Positions 18,727 through 26,848 are shown, numbered from the stretch's first letter. The stretch is DNA of 64,000 bases from Desertivirga brevis (GCF_017355835.1 NZ_JAFEWF010000006.1:1-64000); one strand, 5' to 3'. The notes: generated from the sequence alone by a model not told the origin. Made by a program: numbers and translations.

Positions 18727-19368
18727 TTAACAAGCGGTATAGAATTCCTCTTTTTCTGTTGTATGCAAACGTATAACTCCAGAAAGTACAAGGTTTACCA
18801 ATATTTTCTGAGCTCTTCTTCTGCTTAAATTAAGCATCTGGCTATATTCTTTAGCTGTTATACGTTCATTGTTGTCTAGGTATTCAAGCAAGGATTGTTC
18901 TTTCGACGAATACTCGATCAGCACACCCTCTTCCTTTGACTCTCTTTTTAAAACGTCTACTACTATCTTGCTTGCGAGCAGACTTTTATCCTTTACCCGG
19001 ATGTAAACCCACCATTTCTTGTCTTCTCCGAGGGCATAGTGTGGCTTGGTGTCGCTTTCTTTAATATCAGCTACCAGTACTATTTTATCGTCGATATATA
19101 CTTCTTCAAAATAGGGTTCTATAGCAGGTTTGCAATAGAAGGTGCCCGCTTTCTGAAGCATGTACTTTTCTTCTTCTTCGGACTTAACTCCCTTAATATC
19201 TCCATTATCTAATACGCCCACTAATAGCTTTCCACCCTTATTATTGGCAAATGCTACCAGCGTTTTAGCTATTTTCTCACAGGAAGTGATAGTTTTTTTG
19301 AAATCAAGCGATACCCCTTCTCCTTCAAAAATCAGCTGTTTTATATGATGCGGTCTTAATCGATTCAT
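18727..19368 (-). CDS. AlbA_2 (Schlafen-type) domain protein with C-terminal winged helix
   Basis: 213 residues. The N-terminal AlbA_2 domain (about 1-125) has the family blocks EGVSLDFKKTI, VAFANNKGGKLLVGV and DIKESDTKPHYAL. The C-terminus (about 150-205) looks like a winged helix (ITAKEYSQMLNLSRRRAQKI). Such proteins are putative DNA/RNA-binding regulators; the target is unknown. The next minus-strand gene upstream starts 24 bp away, so the two probably form an operon. Confidence 0.85.
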   Translation of the reverse strand: MNRLRPHHIKQLIFEGEGVSLDFKKTITSCEKIAKTLVAFANNKGGKLLVGVLDNGDIKGVKSEEEEKYMLQKAGTFYCKPAIEPYFEEVYIDDKIVLVADIKESDTKPHYALGEDKKWWVYIRVKDKSLLASKIVVDVLKRESKEEGVLIEYSSKEQSLLEYLDNNERITAKEYSQMLNLSRRRAQKILVNLVLSGVIRLHTTEKEEFYTAC

Positions 19369-19392
19369 CTGGTATTTAAATCTCCCAGTTCT

Positions 19393-19866
19393 TTAATTGT
19401 TTGATTTCCCCTGTAAATACCGGATATATACTTCGTTCTTTACAAGGGCGCAGAGTTGTTGCTCTTTGTCGTAAACCTCTATCGTGTTTTGCTGTAGCAG
19501 CTTTCCAAACTCACTTAATTTAGTACAAATATCTAAGATCTCTGCTTCTGTAATATTAATTTTAAAATAAAGGTCCTTATACGCAGGCTTTACAAATTCA
19601 ATCTCTGAGCGTTTTACCCAGATTTTGGTTCGTATCCCTCTGTTAGCCAAAAGTTCATGAAATAAGATAGGATGAAAAGCATCTGTAGCGCTAAAGATAG
19701 AACCTCCGAATATTGAACGGTTGTAATTAATATTTAATATACTTTTTAAAATTTTGACCTCTACACCTGTAAATCCTTTTTCGAATTTTTTCACCCACAC
19801 ACGTTGCAGTAATAGGGGCGGATAAAATCGTAATAGCCATTTTAAGGTATTTTCGGAGACACGCAT
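19393..19866 (-). CDS. DUF4442 hotdog-fold protein (thioesterase-like)
   Basis: 157 residues from the Met at 19866 (MRVSENTLKWLLRFYPPLL), preferred to the Met at 19884 because homologues begin near it. The hotdog core has FGGSIFSATDAFHPILF, typical of DUF4442, with an Asp in the position used by thioesterases. Biochemical function is unproven. It lies upstream of the AlbA_2 gene in a likely two-gene operon. Confidence 0.78.
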   Translation of the reverse strand: MRVSENTLKWLLRFYPPLLLQRVWVKKFEKGFTGVEVKILKSILNINYNRSIFGGSIFSATDAFHPILFHELLANRGIRTKIWVKRSEIEFVKPAYKDLYFKINITEAEILDICTKLSEFGKLLQQNTIEVYDKEQQLCALVKNEVYIRYLQGKSNN

Positions 19867-19967
19867 GCCAACGAATATCTGCATTTAAAGCTTAGAGTTG
19901 AAATTTTTGCAGTCCTAAAACTAATATTGGCATGAACGTTGAATCTATACTTAGAGATTTTAAATAC

Positions 19968-20234
19968 ATGCTTATGGAGACGAGATTTCTTAAAGTTCTA
20001 TTGGTTGTAATTGCTGCTTCTTTCGCTAACGCCTGCAGCAGTGGTGGTAATCAGGGAATGAACGAAGCTGGGTCGGCCGACTCGGATTCGATGGTGAATA
20101 TAGATACTCAGTGGGTGGATACAACAGGTGCAACTGCTCCTGGAGCCACAAGAGAGGCGATGGATTCAGGAAGTTTAAACCAGGATACTTCTTCAATGAA
20201 AGGTCCGGGTAAAGTGCCAGTACCTAGTCCTTAG
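19968..20234 (+). CDS. Small Ser/Thr/Gly-rich lipoprotein
   Basis: About 88 residues from ATG 19968 (ATG 19974 possible; the frame also opens at 19932). A lipoprotein signal ends in FANAC, giving an N-terminal Cys followed by SSGGNQG. The mature part is disordered-looking, rich in Ser, Thr, Gly, Asp and Pro, and ends KVPVPSP. No domain is recognisable; probably periplasmic or surface exposed. Confidence 0.65.
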   Translation: MLMETRFLKVLLVVIAASFANACSSGGNQGMNEAGSADSDSMVNIDTQWVDTTGATAPGATREAMDSGSLNQDTSSMKGPGKVPVPSP

Positions 20235-20270
20235 TTAGATTTTAGACTACTGCTAGCTGTGCCCTTCTCC

Positions 20271-20294
20271 CTTGTTGGTGTAGTCACCAACAAG
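20271..20294. other. Perfect hairpin between lipoprotein and MFS genes
   Basis: CTTGTTGGTG (20271-20280), TAGT loop, CACCAACAAG (20285-20294). It is a 10-bp perfect stem without a U-tract. It may end the lipoprotein transcript or structure the leader of the MFS gene. Confidence 0.5.
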
Positions 20295-20365
20295 AGAATC
20301 GCGGCTATTACACCTTTTCCGTTTTCAATTTTATTCGTAGTTTCAGCCCCTCCAATTATGAACGT

Positions 20366-21589
20366 ATGAGTAAAATTGATTCTTCCAGAAATGTTATCTT
20401 TCTTGTTATTGTTGCAGCTCTGGGCTATTTCGTGGATATCTATGATCTTGTGCTTTTTTCGATTGTAAGGATAGAAAGCTTCAAGGACCTTGGAATAGCC
20501 GACGACCAGATGCGCGTAATGGGGGAGTATGTGATCAACATGCAAATGGGAGGTCTGCTGATAGGTGGTATTCTTTGGGGAATAATGGGCGATAAATTAG
20601 GGCGTATCAAAGTTCTTTTCGGTTCTATCCTAATGTATTCCCTGGCTAATATAGCCAACGGTCTGGTTAACGATATCGATACTTATGCCTTCGTAAGATT
20701 AATTGCGGGAATTGGGCTTGCAGGAGAGCTTGGAGCTGGGATAACGCTGGTAAGCGAAAGCATGAGTAAAGAGAATCGTGGGTATGGGACCATGATCGTT
20801 GCAGGGGTTGGATTATTCGGAGCAGTTCTGGCTAATCAGATACATGAGATGTACGATTGGCGTACCGCTTATTTTGTAGGCGGGGGATTAGGAATGGTAC
20901 TTCTGTTCCTAAGGGTTGGAACTTTCGAATCCGGAATGTTCAATGAGGTTGCACATAAGAAGGTTGAAAAGGGGAATGTGATGCTGATCCTGGGGAAACC
21001 AAAGAACTTATTTAAATATCTGAACTGTATTTTTATCGGAGCTCCTCTTTGGTTTGTTGTAGGTATACTGGTAACACAATCGCCAGAAATAGGTAAAGCC
21101 TTAGGCGCAACTGAGCCATTGAGTGCAGGTAAGGGCATAATGTATACTTATATAGGTATTGCTATCGGTGATATCTTCGCTGGCTTGCTTGCCCAGGCTA
21201 CTAAGTCGCGGAAAAAAACAATGTTTGTCTTCCACATATTGTCCATACTTGCTATTCTTGTTTACCTGTCAAGCAAGGGTATGGATAGCACCAGATTCCT
21301 TTGGTTATGTTTGTTCCTTGGGATATCGGTAGGCTACTGGGCTACCTTCGTAACTATTGCCTCTGAACAGTTTGGAACTAATATCAGGGCTACTGTAACT
21401 ACCACTGTACCTAATTTTGTGAGGGGTGCTTTAATTCCTATTACTTTCCTTTTCGAATTTTTTGTTGAGAAGTTTAACATTATCACAGCCGCGTATATCC
21501 TGACTATACTGCTTTCTACCCTGGCTTTGTTTTCTCTTAGTCAGTTGCGGGAGAGTTTTGGTAAGGATCTTGATTACATTGAACAGTAA
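20366..21589 (+). CDS. MFS transporter
   Basis: 407-residue inner-membrane major facilitator with 12 predicted helices. The motif after helix 2 is present (GGILWGIMGDKLGRIKVL), as is a conserved helix-4/5 segment (RLIAGIGLAGELGAGITLV) like that of the sugar/metabolite-proton symporter group. The substrate cannot be read from sequence. The hemF start is 20 bp downstream, so co-transcription is likely, but no haem-specific transport role is established. Confidence 0.86.
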   Translation: MSKIDSSRNVIFLVIVAALGYFVDIYDLVLFSIVRIESFKDLGIADDQMRVMGEYVINMQMGGLLIGGILWGIMGDKLGRIKVLFGSILMYSLANIANGLVNDIDTYAFVRLIAGIGLAGELGAGITLVSESMSKENRGYGTMIVAGVGLFGAVLANQIHEMYDWRTAYFVGGGLGMVLLFLRVGTFESGMFNEVAHKKVEKGNVMLILGKPKNLFKYLNCIFIGAPLWFVVGILVTQSPEIGKALGATEPLSAGKGIMYTYIGIAIGDIFAGLLAQATKSRKKTMFVFHILSILAILVYLSSKGMDSTRFLWLCLFLGISVGYWATFVTIASEQFGTNIRATVTTTVPNFVRGALIPITFLFEFFVEKFNIITAAYILTILLSTLALFSLSQLRESFGKDLDYIEQ

Positions 21590-21609
21590 TATTTAGCATC
21601 TTTGTCGCT

Positions 21610-22506
21610 ATGATTAGCAAAGAAGAAATTGCCGCAGACTATCAGGTGATCCAGGACGAGATCTGTGCAGGATTGGAAGCCCTGGACGGGGGTGCAACCT
21701 TTCAGCAGGAACTTTGGGAACGAGAAGGAGGCGGCGGTGGCAGAACCCGCGTTATTCAAAACGGAAACATCCTTGAAAAAGGAGGCGTGAACTTCTCTGC
21801 AGTTTACGGGCAATTACCAGAGGCTGTGAAAAAGTCATTCAAAGTGGAGGAGGACGACTTTTTTGCTACAGGTGTGTCTATCGTTATTCATCCTAATCAT
21901 CCGCTTGTTCCGATCATTCACATGAATATCCGGTACTTCGAAATGAATGAAGATATTCGCTGGTTCGGGGGCGGTATAGATGTTACCCCTCACTACGTAT
22001 ATGAACAGGATGCTCGCTTCTTTCATCAGTATCTAAAAGAAGTTTGTGACCATTATAATCAGGAGTTTTATTCCAGGTTCAAGAAATGGGCAGACGATTA
22101 TTTCTTTATTAAGCACCGGGAAGAGACAAGGGGGATTGGTGGAATATTTTATGATCGTTTGAATCCTAAGACTGCGGGAATTGGCTGGAGAAAGATCTTT
22201 GAGTTTTCAAAAGAAGTAGGACGATCATTTGTGCCTATTTATAAAGAGTTGGTTAATCGTCATAGAAATGAGGTTTTTACAGAGCAACAGAAGCAATGGC
22301 AATACCAACGTAGAAGTCGCTATGTAGAGTTTAACCTGGTTTATGATGCAGGTACCAAGTTCGGGTTAGAAACGAACGGTCGTATTGAATCTATATTAAT
22401 GAGTCTTCCGCCACAGGCCAATTGGGCGTATAACTTCAAGCCGGAAGCTGGAAGTGAAGAGGAAAAAACATTGTCTCTACTTAAAAAAGGTATCGATTGG
22501 GCCTAA
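21610..22506 (+). CDS. hemF: Oxygen-dependent coproporphyrinogen III oxidase
   Basis: 298 residues. It performs oxidative decarboxylation of coproporphyrinogen III to protoporphyrinogen IX in haem synthesis (cytosol, needs O2). Signature stretches are REGGGGGRTRV, IRYFEMNEDIRWFGGGIDVTP, FFIKHREETRGIGGIFYD and SRYVEFNLVYDAGTKFGLET. Full length, no defects. The gene follows the MFS transporter by 20 bp. The oxygen-dependent enzyme implies aerobic growth. Confidence 0.96.
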   Translation: MISKEEIAADYQVIQDEICAGLEALDGGATFQQELWEREGGGGGRTRVIQNGNILEKGGVNFSAVYGQLPEAVKKSFKVEEDDFFATGVSIVIHPNHPLVPIIHMNIRYFEMNEDIRWFGGGIDVTPHYVYEQDARFFHQYLKEVCDHYNQEFYSRFKKWADDYFFIKHREETRGIGGIFYDRLNPKTAGIGWRKIFEFSKEVGRSFVPIYKELVNRHRNEVFTEQQKQWQYQRRSRYVEFNLVYDAGTKFGLETNGRIESILMSLPPQANWAYNFKPEAGSEEEKTLSLLKKGIDWA

Positions 22507-22524
22507 GAAATTTAAAAAATATTT

Positions 22525-22553
22525 TTGTTCAATAGCGGGATCTTCTATATTTG
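22525..22553 (+). promoter_or_regulatory. Promoter of the attenuator-aminotransferase transcript
   Basis: TTG at 22525-22527 within a T-run, an 18-nt spacer, then TATATTTG (22546-22553), a perfect TAnnTTTG -7 element. Transcription should begin about 22558-22560, only a few bases before leader peptide 1. Confidence 0.65.
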
Positions 22554-22563
22554 AAAATAAGAC

Positions 22564-22623
22564 ATGACAATTAACAAAGTAAATATCGCAGTAGTCGTAG
22601 CAGTGGCCATTAAAGCCAGCTGA
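22564..22623 (+). CDS. Leader peptide 1 (Val/Ile/Ala-rich), attenuation
   Basis: 19-codon frame MTINKVNIAVVVAVAIKAS. It has five Val, three Ile and four Ala codons, with Val clustered at codons 10-14. It begins right after the promoter, and its stop codon region (GACGGG, 22622-22627) is identical to the 3' arm of the terminator 45 nt further on, so it can pair with that terminator's 5' arm. This is the design of a ribosome-mediated attenuator sensing branched-chain (and possibly Ala) tRNA charging. It is too short to have another evident role. Confidence 0.75.
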   Translation: MTINKVNIAVVVAVAIKAS

Positions 22624-22652
22624 CGGGGAGCGTATTTATTTTAAACATACAG

Positions 22653-22690
22653 CAAAAGCCCGTCCCGAAAAGACGGGCTTTTGTTGTTTT
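22653..22690 (+). terminator. Attenuator terminator 1
   Basis: Perfect 12-bp stem CAAAAGCCCGTC / GACGGGCTTTTG (22653-22664 and 22672-22683), loop CCGAAAA, then TTGTTTT. Its 5' arm CCCGTC (22659-22664) is complementary to GACGGG at 22622-22627, which overlaps the stop of leader peptide 1. That offers an alternative antiterminator helix. Confidence 0.85.
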
Positions 22691-22698
22691 AAGCAATT

Positions 22699-22785
22699 AT
22701 GAAATTAACAGTAGTAAATATTAATCTTTCAGTAGCCATTATTGCAGTGGTTGTGGCTGTCGTGTGTCCATGGCGGGAGGATTGA
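22699..22785 (+). CDS. Leader peptide 2 (Val/Ile/Leu-rich), attenuation
   Basis: 28-codon frame beginning MKLTVVNINLSVAIIAVVV and ending CPWRED. It contains eight Val, three Ile, two Leu and three Ala codons, with a run of seven branched-chain or Ala codons just before the end. It shares the VNI...AVVVAV pattern with leader peptide 1, so the pair looks like a duplicated module. Its last codons (tgg cgg gag g) form the antiterminator sequence GGCGGGAGG. Confidence 0.8.
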   Translation: MKLTVVNINLSVAIIAVVVAVVCPWRED

Positions 22786-22838
22786 TAATTAAAAACTTTA
22801 ATAGTCGAAGCCTCCCGCCAAAAACGGGGGGTTTTTTT
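22772..22838 (+). promoter_or_regulatory. Attenuator 2: antiterminator arm plus terminator
   Basis: GGCGGGAGG (22772-22780, inside the end of leader 2) is exactly complementary to CCTCCCGCC (22811-22819). CCTCCCG (22811-22817) also pairs with CGGGGGG (22825-22831, one G-T wobble), followed by seven T (22832-22838). The two helices exclude each other. A ribosome reaching the leader stop masks the first arm and lets the terminator form. One stalled at the Val/Ile run leaves it free to block termination. Confidence 0.85.
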
Positions 22839-22866
22839 ATGCAGAAAAAAAATCAACAGAATCAAT

Positions 22867-24063
22867 ATGACAGTAGAAACCCCACACTATCAATTTGCGG
22901 AAAGGGTACAGCAGGTACCGCAATCGTTTATCCGTGAAATCTTAAAAGTAACAAGCAAGCCCAACATTGTTTCTTTTGCAGGAGGGCTGCCTAATCCTTC
23001 ACTCTTCCCAGTGCAGGAACTGGAGAATTGTGCCGCAAAGGTATTTCAGAAGAGGGGAGCGCAGGTTCTTCAATATTCTGAAACAGAAGGTTATTATCCT
23101 TTACGGGAATATATTGCAGCTCGATATCATCAGAAGTTTGGCTTAAATATCTCAGTAGATCAAATCCTCATTACCAGTGGTTCTCAACAGGCTCTCGATC
23201 TTTTAGGGAAGGTGTTTCTGGATGCCGGTGACAAAGTCCTGCTCGAACGTCCGACCTATCTCGGCGCCTTACAGTCTTTGTCCCTCTTTCAGGCGCAGTT
23301 TGAAGAGGTGACTTTGCATAATGATGGGGTGGATCCAGACGAGTTTGAAGAGAAAATGTTTAATTGTAATCCTAAGCTCTTCTATTGCATCCCCAACTTC
23401 CAAAATCCTACCGGTCTTCATTATTCTGAAGAAAAGCGAAGAATGGTTGCAGAGATTTCCTCCCGTTATCCTGCAATGATCATTGAAGACGATCCTTATG
23501 GCGATATTTCCTTTTCTGATAAAAAAGCCCTACCTATTTATGCCCACCTGCCCGAGAAAACTATCCTGCTGGGCTCGTTCTCTAAAACCGTTGCGCCAGG
23601 ATTACGGGTTGGCTGGATGGTTGCCCACAGAGACATTATCCGGAAGGCAACGATAATGAAACAGGCTTCCGATCTGCATTCAAATAATTTATCCCAGCAT
23701 ATTCTGTTTGAGTTCCTTTCTACCTATGATCTGGACCAGCAAGTATTTAAAATAGTTAAGCAATACAAATACCAGAGGGACGTGATGTTGAGTTGCATAG
23801 AGGAATACTTCCCGGAGAACGTTCAGTACAATCGACCTGAAGGGGGAATGTTTACTTGGTTAAGTTTACCAAGCACGACCCATGCACGCGATTTCCTTGC
23901 CAAAGCGATCGAGCAAAACGTCATCTTTGTGCCGGGCGATAGTTTTTATGCTTCATCTCCGGATCCCCAGACCCTTCGTTTAAACTTTTCAAACGTTAGC
24001 GATACTGCAATGAGAGAAGCTCTTAGGAAACTTGGAACAATTCTGGAATACACTAACTGGTGA
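22867..24063 (+). CDS. PLP-dependent aminotransferase (fold type I), probably branched-chain/2-aminoadipate type
   Basis: 398 residues of the class I/II aminotransferase family, in the group of LysN and MocR-like transaminases. Visible features: VSFAGGLPNPSLFP at the N-terminus, the phosphate-contact TSGSQQALDLLG, NFQNPTG, the EDDPYGDI stretch, the PLP lysine in LGSFSKTVAPGLRVGW, and the terminal Arg in TLRLNFSNV. Cytosolic. Annotation by family alone would be 2-aminoadipate or aromatic/branched-chain transaminase. The two upstream Val/Ile-rich attenuators argue that it serves branched-chain amino acid (perhaps valine or alanine) metabolism. Single-gene transcript with a hairpin after it. Confidence 0.88.
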   Translation: MTVETPHYQFAERVQQVPQSFIREILKVTSKPNIVSFAGGLPNPSLFPVQELENCAAKVFQKRGAQVLQYSETEGYYPLREYIAARYHQKFGLNISVDQILITSGSQQALDLLGKVFLDAGDKVLLERPTYLGALQSLSLFQAQFEEVTLHNDGVDPDEFEEKMFNCNPKLFYCIPNFQNPTGLHYSEEKRRMVAEISSRYPAMIIEDDPYGDISFSDKKALPIYAHLPEKTILLGSFSKTVAPGLRVGWMVAHRDIIRKATIMKQASDLHSNNLSQHILFEFLSTYDLDQQVFKIVKQYKYQRDVMLSCIEEYFPENVQYNRPEGGMFTWLSLPSTTHARDFLAKAIEQNVIFVPGDSFYASSPDPQTLRLNFSNVSDTAMREALRKLGTILEYTNW

Positions 24064-24068
24064 TATTT

Positions 24069-24106
24069 AATTGAGAAGAGTCGGGGTTTTCTGACTCTTC
24101 TCAATT
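24069..24106. terminator. Long perfect hairpin after the aminotransferase gene
   Basis: AATTGAGAAGAGTC / GACTCTTCTCAATT (24069-24082 and 24093-24106), 14 bp perfect, loop of 10. There is no long T-run after it, but the position right after the stop codon indicates a terminator. Confidence 0.7.
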
Positions 24107-24152
24107 ATGACTTTATTGCAGTACTTTAATAAATTTCAATTTCAGTTTTTAG

Positions 24153-24160
24153 TATCTTTG
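24153..24160 (+). promoter_or_regulatory. -7 promoter element of mtaB
   Basis: TATCTTTG, a perfect TAnnTTTG, ending 10 bp before the ATG at 24171. The predicted 5' leader is only a few bases. No good -33 element is visible. Confidence 0.5.
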
Positions 24161-24170
24161 CGCCTTGATT

Positions 24171-25490
24171 ATGAGCAGGAAAGTAGCATTCTATACGCTG
24201 GGTTGTAAGTTAAATTATTCAGAAACTTCAACAATAGGGAGACAGTTTAAAGCAGCTGGATTTGAAACTGTTGAGTTTACAGATAAAGCTGATGTTTACC
24301 TGATCAATACCTGTTCAGTAACTGACAATGCGGATAAGAAATGCCGTAAGGTGGTTAAGGAAGCATTAAAGCATTCACCAAATGCTTATATCATGATCGT
24401 GGGTTGCTATGCACAATTAAAACCTAAAGAGATCTCTGAGATACCAGGAGTTGATATTGTGCTTGGTGCAGCTGAAAAGTTTCAGCTTATCGATTACGTT
24501 AAAGACTTTACTAAACAACCAAAAACCCTGGTTTTCAATCAGCCTATTGAGGAAGCTAAGGAATTCGTAGCTTCTTATTCTTATGGCGATCGTACCCGTA
24601 CTTTTTTAAAGGTGCAGGATGGCTGCGATTACTCCTGTACTTTCTGCACTATTCCCCTTGCTCGCGGGTCAAGCAGAAGCGATACAATTGAGAATATTGT
24701 TAAACAAGCCGAAGAAATTGCGGCTTCAGGAGTTAAGGAGATCGTATTAACAGGAGTTAATATCGGAGATTTCGGAATCAGGGAAGGAAAGAGGGAAGAC
24801 CGCTTTTTTGATCTTGTAAAAGCATTGGATGAGGTTGAAGGAATTGAGCGGTTCAGGATCTCGTCTATAGAACCTAATCTTTTAACCAACGAGATCATCG
24901 AGTTTGTTTCTACATCAAAGAAGTTTGTTCCTCACTTCCATATCCCATTGCAGTCTGGTTCTAATAAGATTTTAGGACTAATGAGAAGACGTTATCGCCG
25001 GGAATTATATGTAGAAAGAGTAGCGAAGATCAAGGAGATAATGCCGGATTGTTGTATCGGTGTGGATGTGATCGTAGGTTTCCCTGGTGAAAGCAGGGAA
25101 GATTTTATAGATACCTATAATTTCCTGAACGATCTTAATATTTCTTATCTCCATGTGTTTACCTACTCTGAAAGGGAGAATACTCCGGCAGCAGAAATGG
25201 ATGGCAGCGTACCCGGATCTCAAAGAGCAGACCGTAGCAAAATGCTCCATATCCTTTCGGATAAAAAGCGCAGAGCTTTCTATGAAACACAAGTTGGAAA
25301 AGATGCGGTAGTGCTGTTTGAAGGCGATCATAAGGATGGAATTATGAATGGCTTTACGGAGAACTATGTAAAAGTAAGAGCTAAATACGATCCCGTTGCA
25401 GTTAATGAATTAAGAAGGGTGAATCTTACCGGTATTTCTCCAGAGGGCGAAGTGGAGGTTGTGGAGCTGCAGGAAGAGCTGCATCATTAG
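24171..25490 (+). CDS. mtaB: tRNA t6A37 methylthiotransferase MtaB
   Basis: Radical SAM methylthiotransferase converting t6A37 to ms2t6A37 in ANN-decoding tRNAs. Start at ATG 24171 (439 residues); a TTG six bases upstream is unnecessary. The N-terminal UPF0004 domain holds the first cluster cysteines (TLGCKLN, NTCSVT, VGCYAQ). The radical SAM motif is CDYSCTFC (about residue 150). A TRAM-like C-terminus follows (NYVKVRAKYDP...). The order and the text VTDNADKKCRK favour MtaB over MiaB and RimO. Confidence 0.93.
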   Translation: MSRKVAFYTLGCKLNYSETSTIGRQFKAAGFETVEFTDKADVYLINTCSVTDNADKKCRKVVKEALKHSPNAYIMIVGCYAQLKPKEISEIPGVDIVLGAAEKFQLIDYVKDFTKQPKTLVFNQPIEEAKEFVASYSYGDRTRTFLKVQDGCDYSCTFCTIPLARGSSRSDTIENIVKQAEEIAASGVKEIVLTGVNIGDFGIREGKREDRFFDLVKALDEVEGIERFRISSIEPNLLTNEIIEFVSTSKKFVPHFHIPLQSGSNKILGLMRRRYRRELYVERVAKIKEIMPDCCIGVDVIVGFPGESREDFIDTYNFLNDLNISYLHVFTYSERENTPAAEMDGSVPGSQRADRSKMLHILSDKKRRAFYETQVGKDAVVLFEGDHKDGIMNGFTENYVKVRAKYDPVAVNELRRVNLTGISPEGEVEVVELQEELHH

Positions 25491-25505
25491 TAGGGGTGAG
25501 CTCTT

Positions 25506-25631
25506 AGCTGTAAGCTTTGAGCTTTCTGCTTTTCGCCTTGAGCTTTCTTCTTTGAGCTTTCTACTTTTCGCTTTAGGCTTTGAGCTTTCTTCTTTCTGCT
25601 TTTCGCTTTGAGCTTTCTGCTTTTCGCTTTC
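25506..25631. repeat. Degenerate tandem repeat (GCTTTGAGCTTTCT...CTTTTC units)
   Basis: About five imperfect copies of a roughly 20-25 bp unit built from GCTTTGAGCTTTCTGCTTTTC occupy the space between mtaB and lgt. Most unit boundaries contain AGCTTTGAGCTTT. It is strand-asymmetric (pyrimidine-rich on plus) and does not form a clean hairpin. Lgt's open frame extends back through it, but the repeat-encoded residues ([17 protein letters not shown]) are not part of the enzyme. Confidence 0.85.
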
Positions 25632-25657
25632 CCCTTTCCATTCTTTATCTTAGCCGC

Positions 25658-26848
25658 ATGTTTCCTACGCTATCTTATTTAATAGAATACTTAACAGGTA
25701 TAAACATTCCCTTGCCTATACAAACCTTCGGCTTTTTTGTAGCACTGGCTTTTATGGCAGGATACTGGGCTTTTTCAGAGGAACTTAAAAGGAAGGAAGC
25801 TCTGGGACTTATACATCCTTTTACTCAGAAAGTGAAAGTAGGGGAGCCTGCCACTACATCCGAGCTTATAGTTAACGCTGTCTTTGGATTCGTTGTTGGT
25901 TACAAGTTGTTATATGGGATTTTAAATTACTCTGATTTTGTAAATAACCCTCAGGAGTTTATTCTTTCAACAAATGGTAATTTCATTGGAGGCATTCTTC
26001 TTGCTGCTCTTTTTGCTTATCTCGCTTACTCGGATAAGAAAAAGAATGCGCTTGATAAGCCGCGAGTGGTAGAGGAAACCGTGCATCCATATCAGCTAAT
26101 GAGCAATATGATCGTATGGGCTGCAGTGTGGGGGTTTCTCGGAGCTAAGATCTTCCACAATCTCGAATATTGGGACGATTTTATGAGAGATCCTATAGAA
26201 GGGCTTCTGTCTTTTAGTGGCTTAACGTTCTATGGTGGTTTAATCTGCGGAGGTGCAGCTGTATTATACATTGCTAATAAGAATGGTATAAAGCCCATTC
26301 ACATGCTTGATGTTGGCGGTCCTGGAATGATGCTCGCTTATGCGGTTGGCCGTATTGGTTGTCACATGTCCGGAGATGGAGATTGGGGTCTTCCCACACC
26401 CTCTGCTAAACCTGGATGGTTGAGCTGGGCGCCAGACTGGGTATGGTCCTTCAAATATCCCCACAATGTGATCAATGAAGGAGTTCCTATTCCGGGTTGT
26501 GAGGGAAGGTTTTGCCATGAACTTCCGGTGGGAGTTTACCCTACGCCATTTTACGAAGTGATCATGTGTTTAATTCTTTTCGCTATTCTTTGGTCTCTCA
26601 GAAAACGAATTCATGCCGTGGGTCTTATGTGGTTCCTTTATCTGATCTTAAATGGCATAGAACGGTTTTTAATAGAACATATTCGTGTTAATTCCCTTTA
26701 TCATGCATTTGGAATGGCTTTCACACAGGCGCAGCTTATTTCATTCATTATGGTTCTGACAGGAGTAATTGGCTCTATATGGGCTATTAATAATCATCGC
26801 AAAACCCGTATGGGCGGAAGCTTGCAAACAGAGGGTAAAAGAAATTAG
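25658..26848 (+). CDS. lgt: Prolipoprotein diacylglyceryl transferase
   Basis: 396 residues from ATG 25658 ([14 protein letters not shown]). Integral inner-membrane enzyme that transfers a diacylglyceryl group to the lipobox Cys of prolipoproteins. The family signature is present ([19 protein letters not shown], about residue 228), with an upstream FYGGLICGG and the C-terminal [10 protein letters not shown]. Compared with the E. coli enzyme it has extra loops (about residues 125-150 and 245-285), as in other Bacteroidota. The frame could begin at 25580, but that would translate the repeat. Confidence 0.94.
   Translation: MFPTLSYLIEYLTGINIPLPIQTFGFFVALAFMAGYWAFSEELKRKEALGLIHPFTQKVKVGEPATTSELIVNAVFGFVVGYKLLYGILNYSDFVNNPQEFILSTNGNFIGGILLAALFAYLAYSDKKKNALDKPRVVEETVHPYQLMSNMIVWAAVWGFLGAKIFHNLEYWDDFMRDPIEGLLSFSGLTFYGGLICGGAAVLYIANKNGIKPIHMLDVGGPGMMLAYAVGRIGCHMSGDGDWGLPTPSAKPGWLSWAPDWVWSFKYPHNVINEGVPIPGCEGRFCHELPVGVYPTPFYEVIMCLILFAILWSLRKRIHAVGLMWFLYLILNGIERFLIEHIRVNSLYHAFGMAFTQAQLISFIMVLTGVIGSIWAINNHRKTRMGGSLQTEGKRN

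Noticed and set aside
18727..19368. Anti-phage defence gene based on the AlbA_2 domain
   Set aside because: No other defence genes or mobile elements lie nearby, and AlbA_2 plus winged helix is common in ordinary putative regulators.
22564..22785. The two short hydrophobic frames as type I toxins or small membrane proteins
   Set aside because: Each is followed at once by a terminator whose arm pairs with its stop region, and an amino-acid metabolism gene follows. Attenuation explains codon bias, position and structure better, and no antisense antitoxin promoter is visible.
25506..25631. CRISPR array
   Set aside because: Units are imperfect, about 20-25 bp, with no unique spacers of constant length and no cas genes; it is a degenerate tandem repeat.
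25580..25657. Longer N-terminus for Lgt
   Set aside because: The added residues are translated repeat sequence ([12 protein letters not shown]); the enzyme begins at [12 protein letters not shown].
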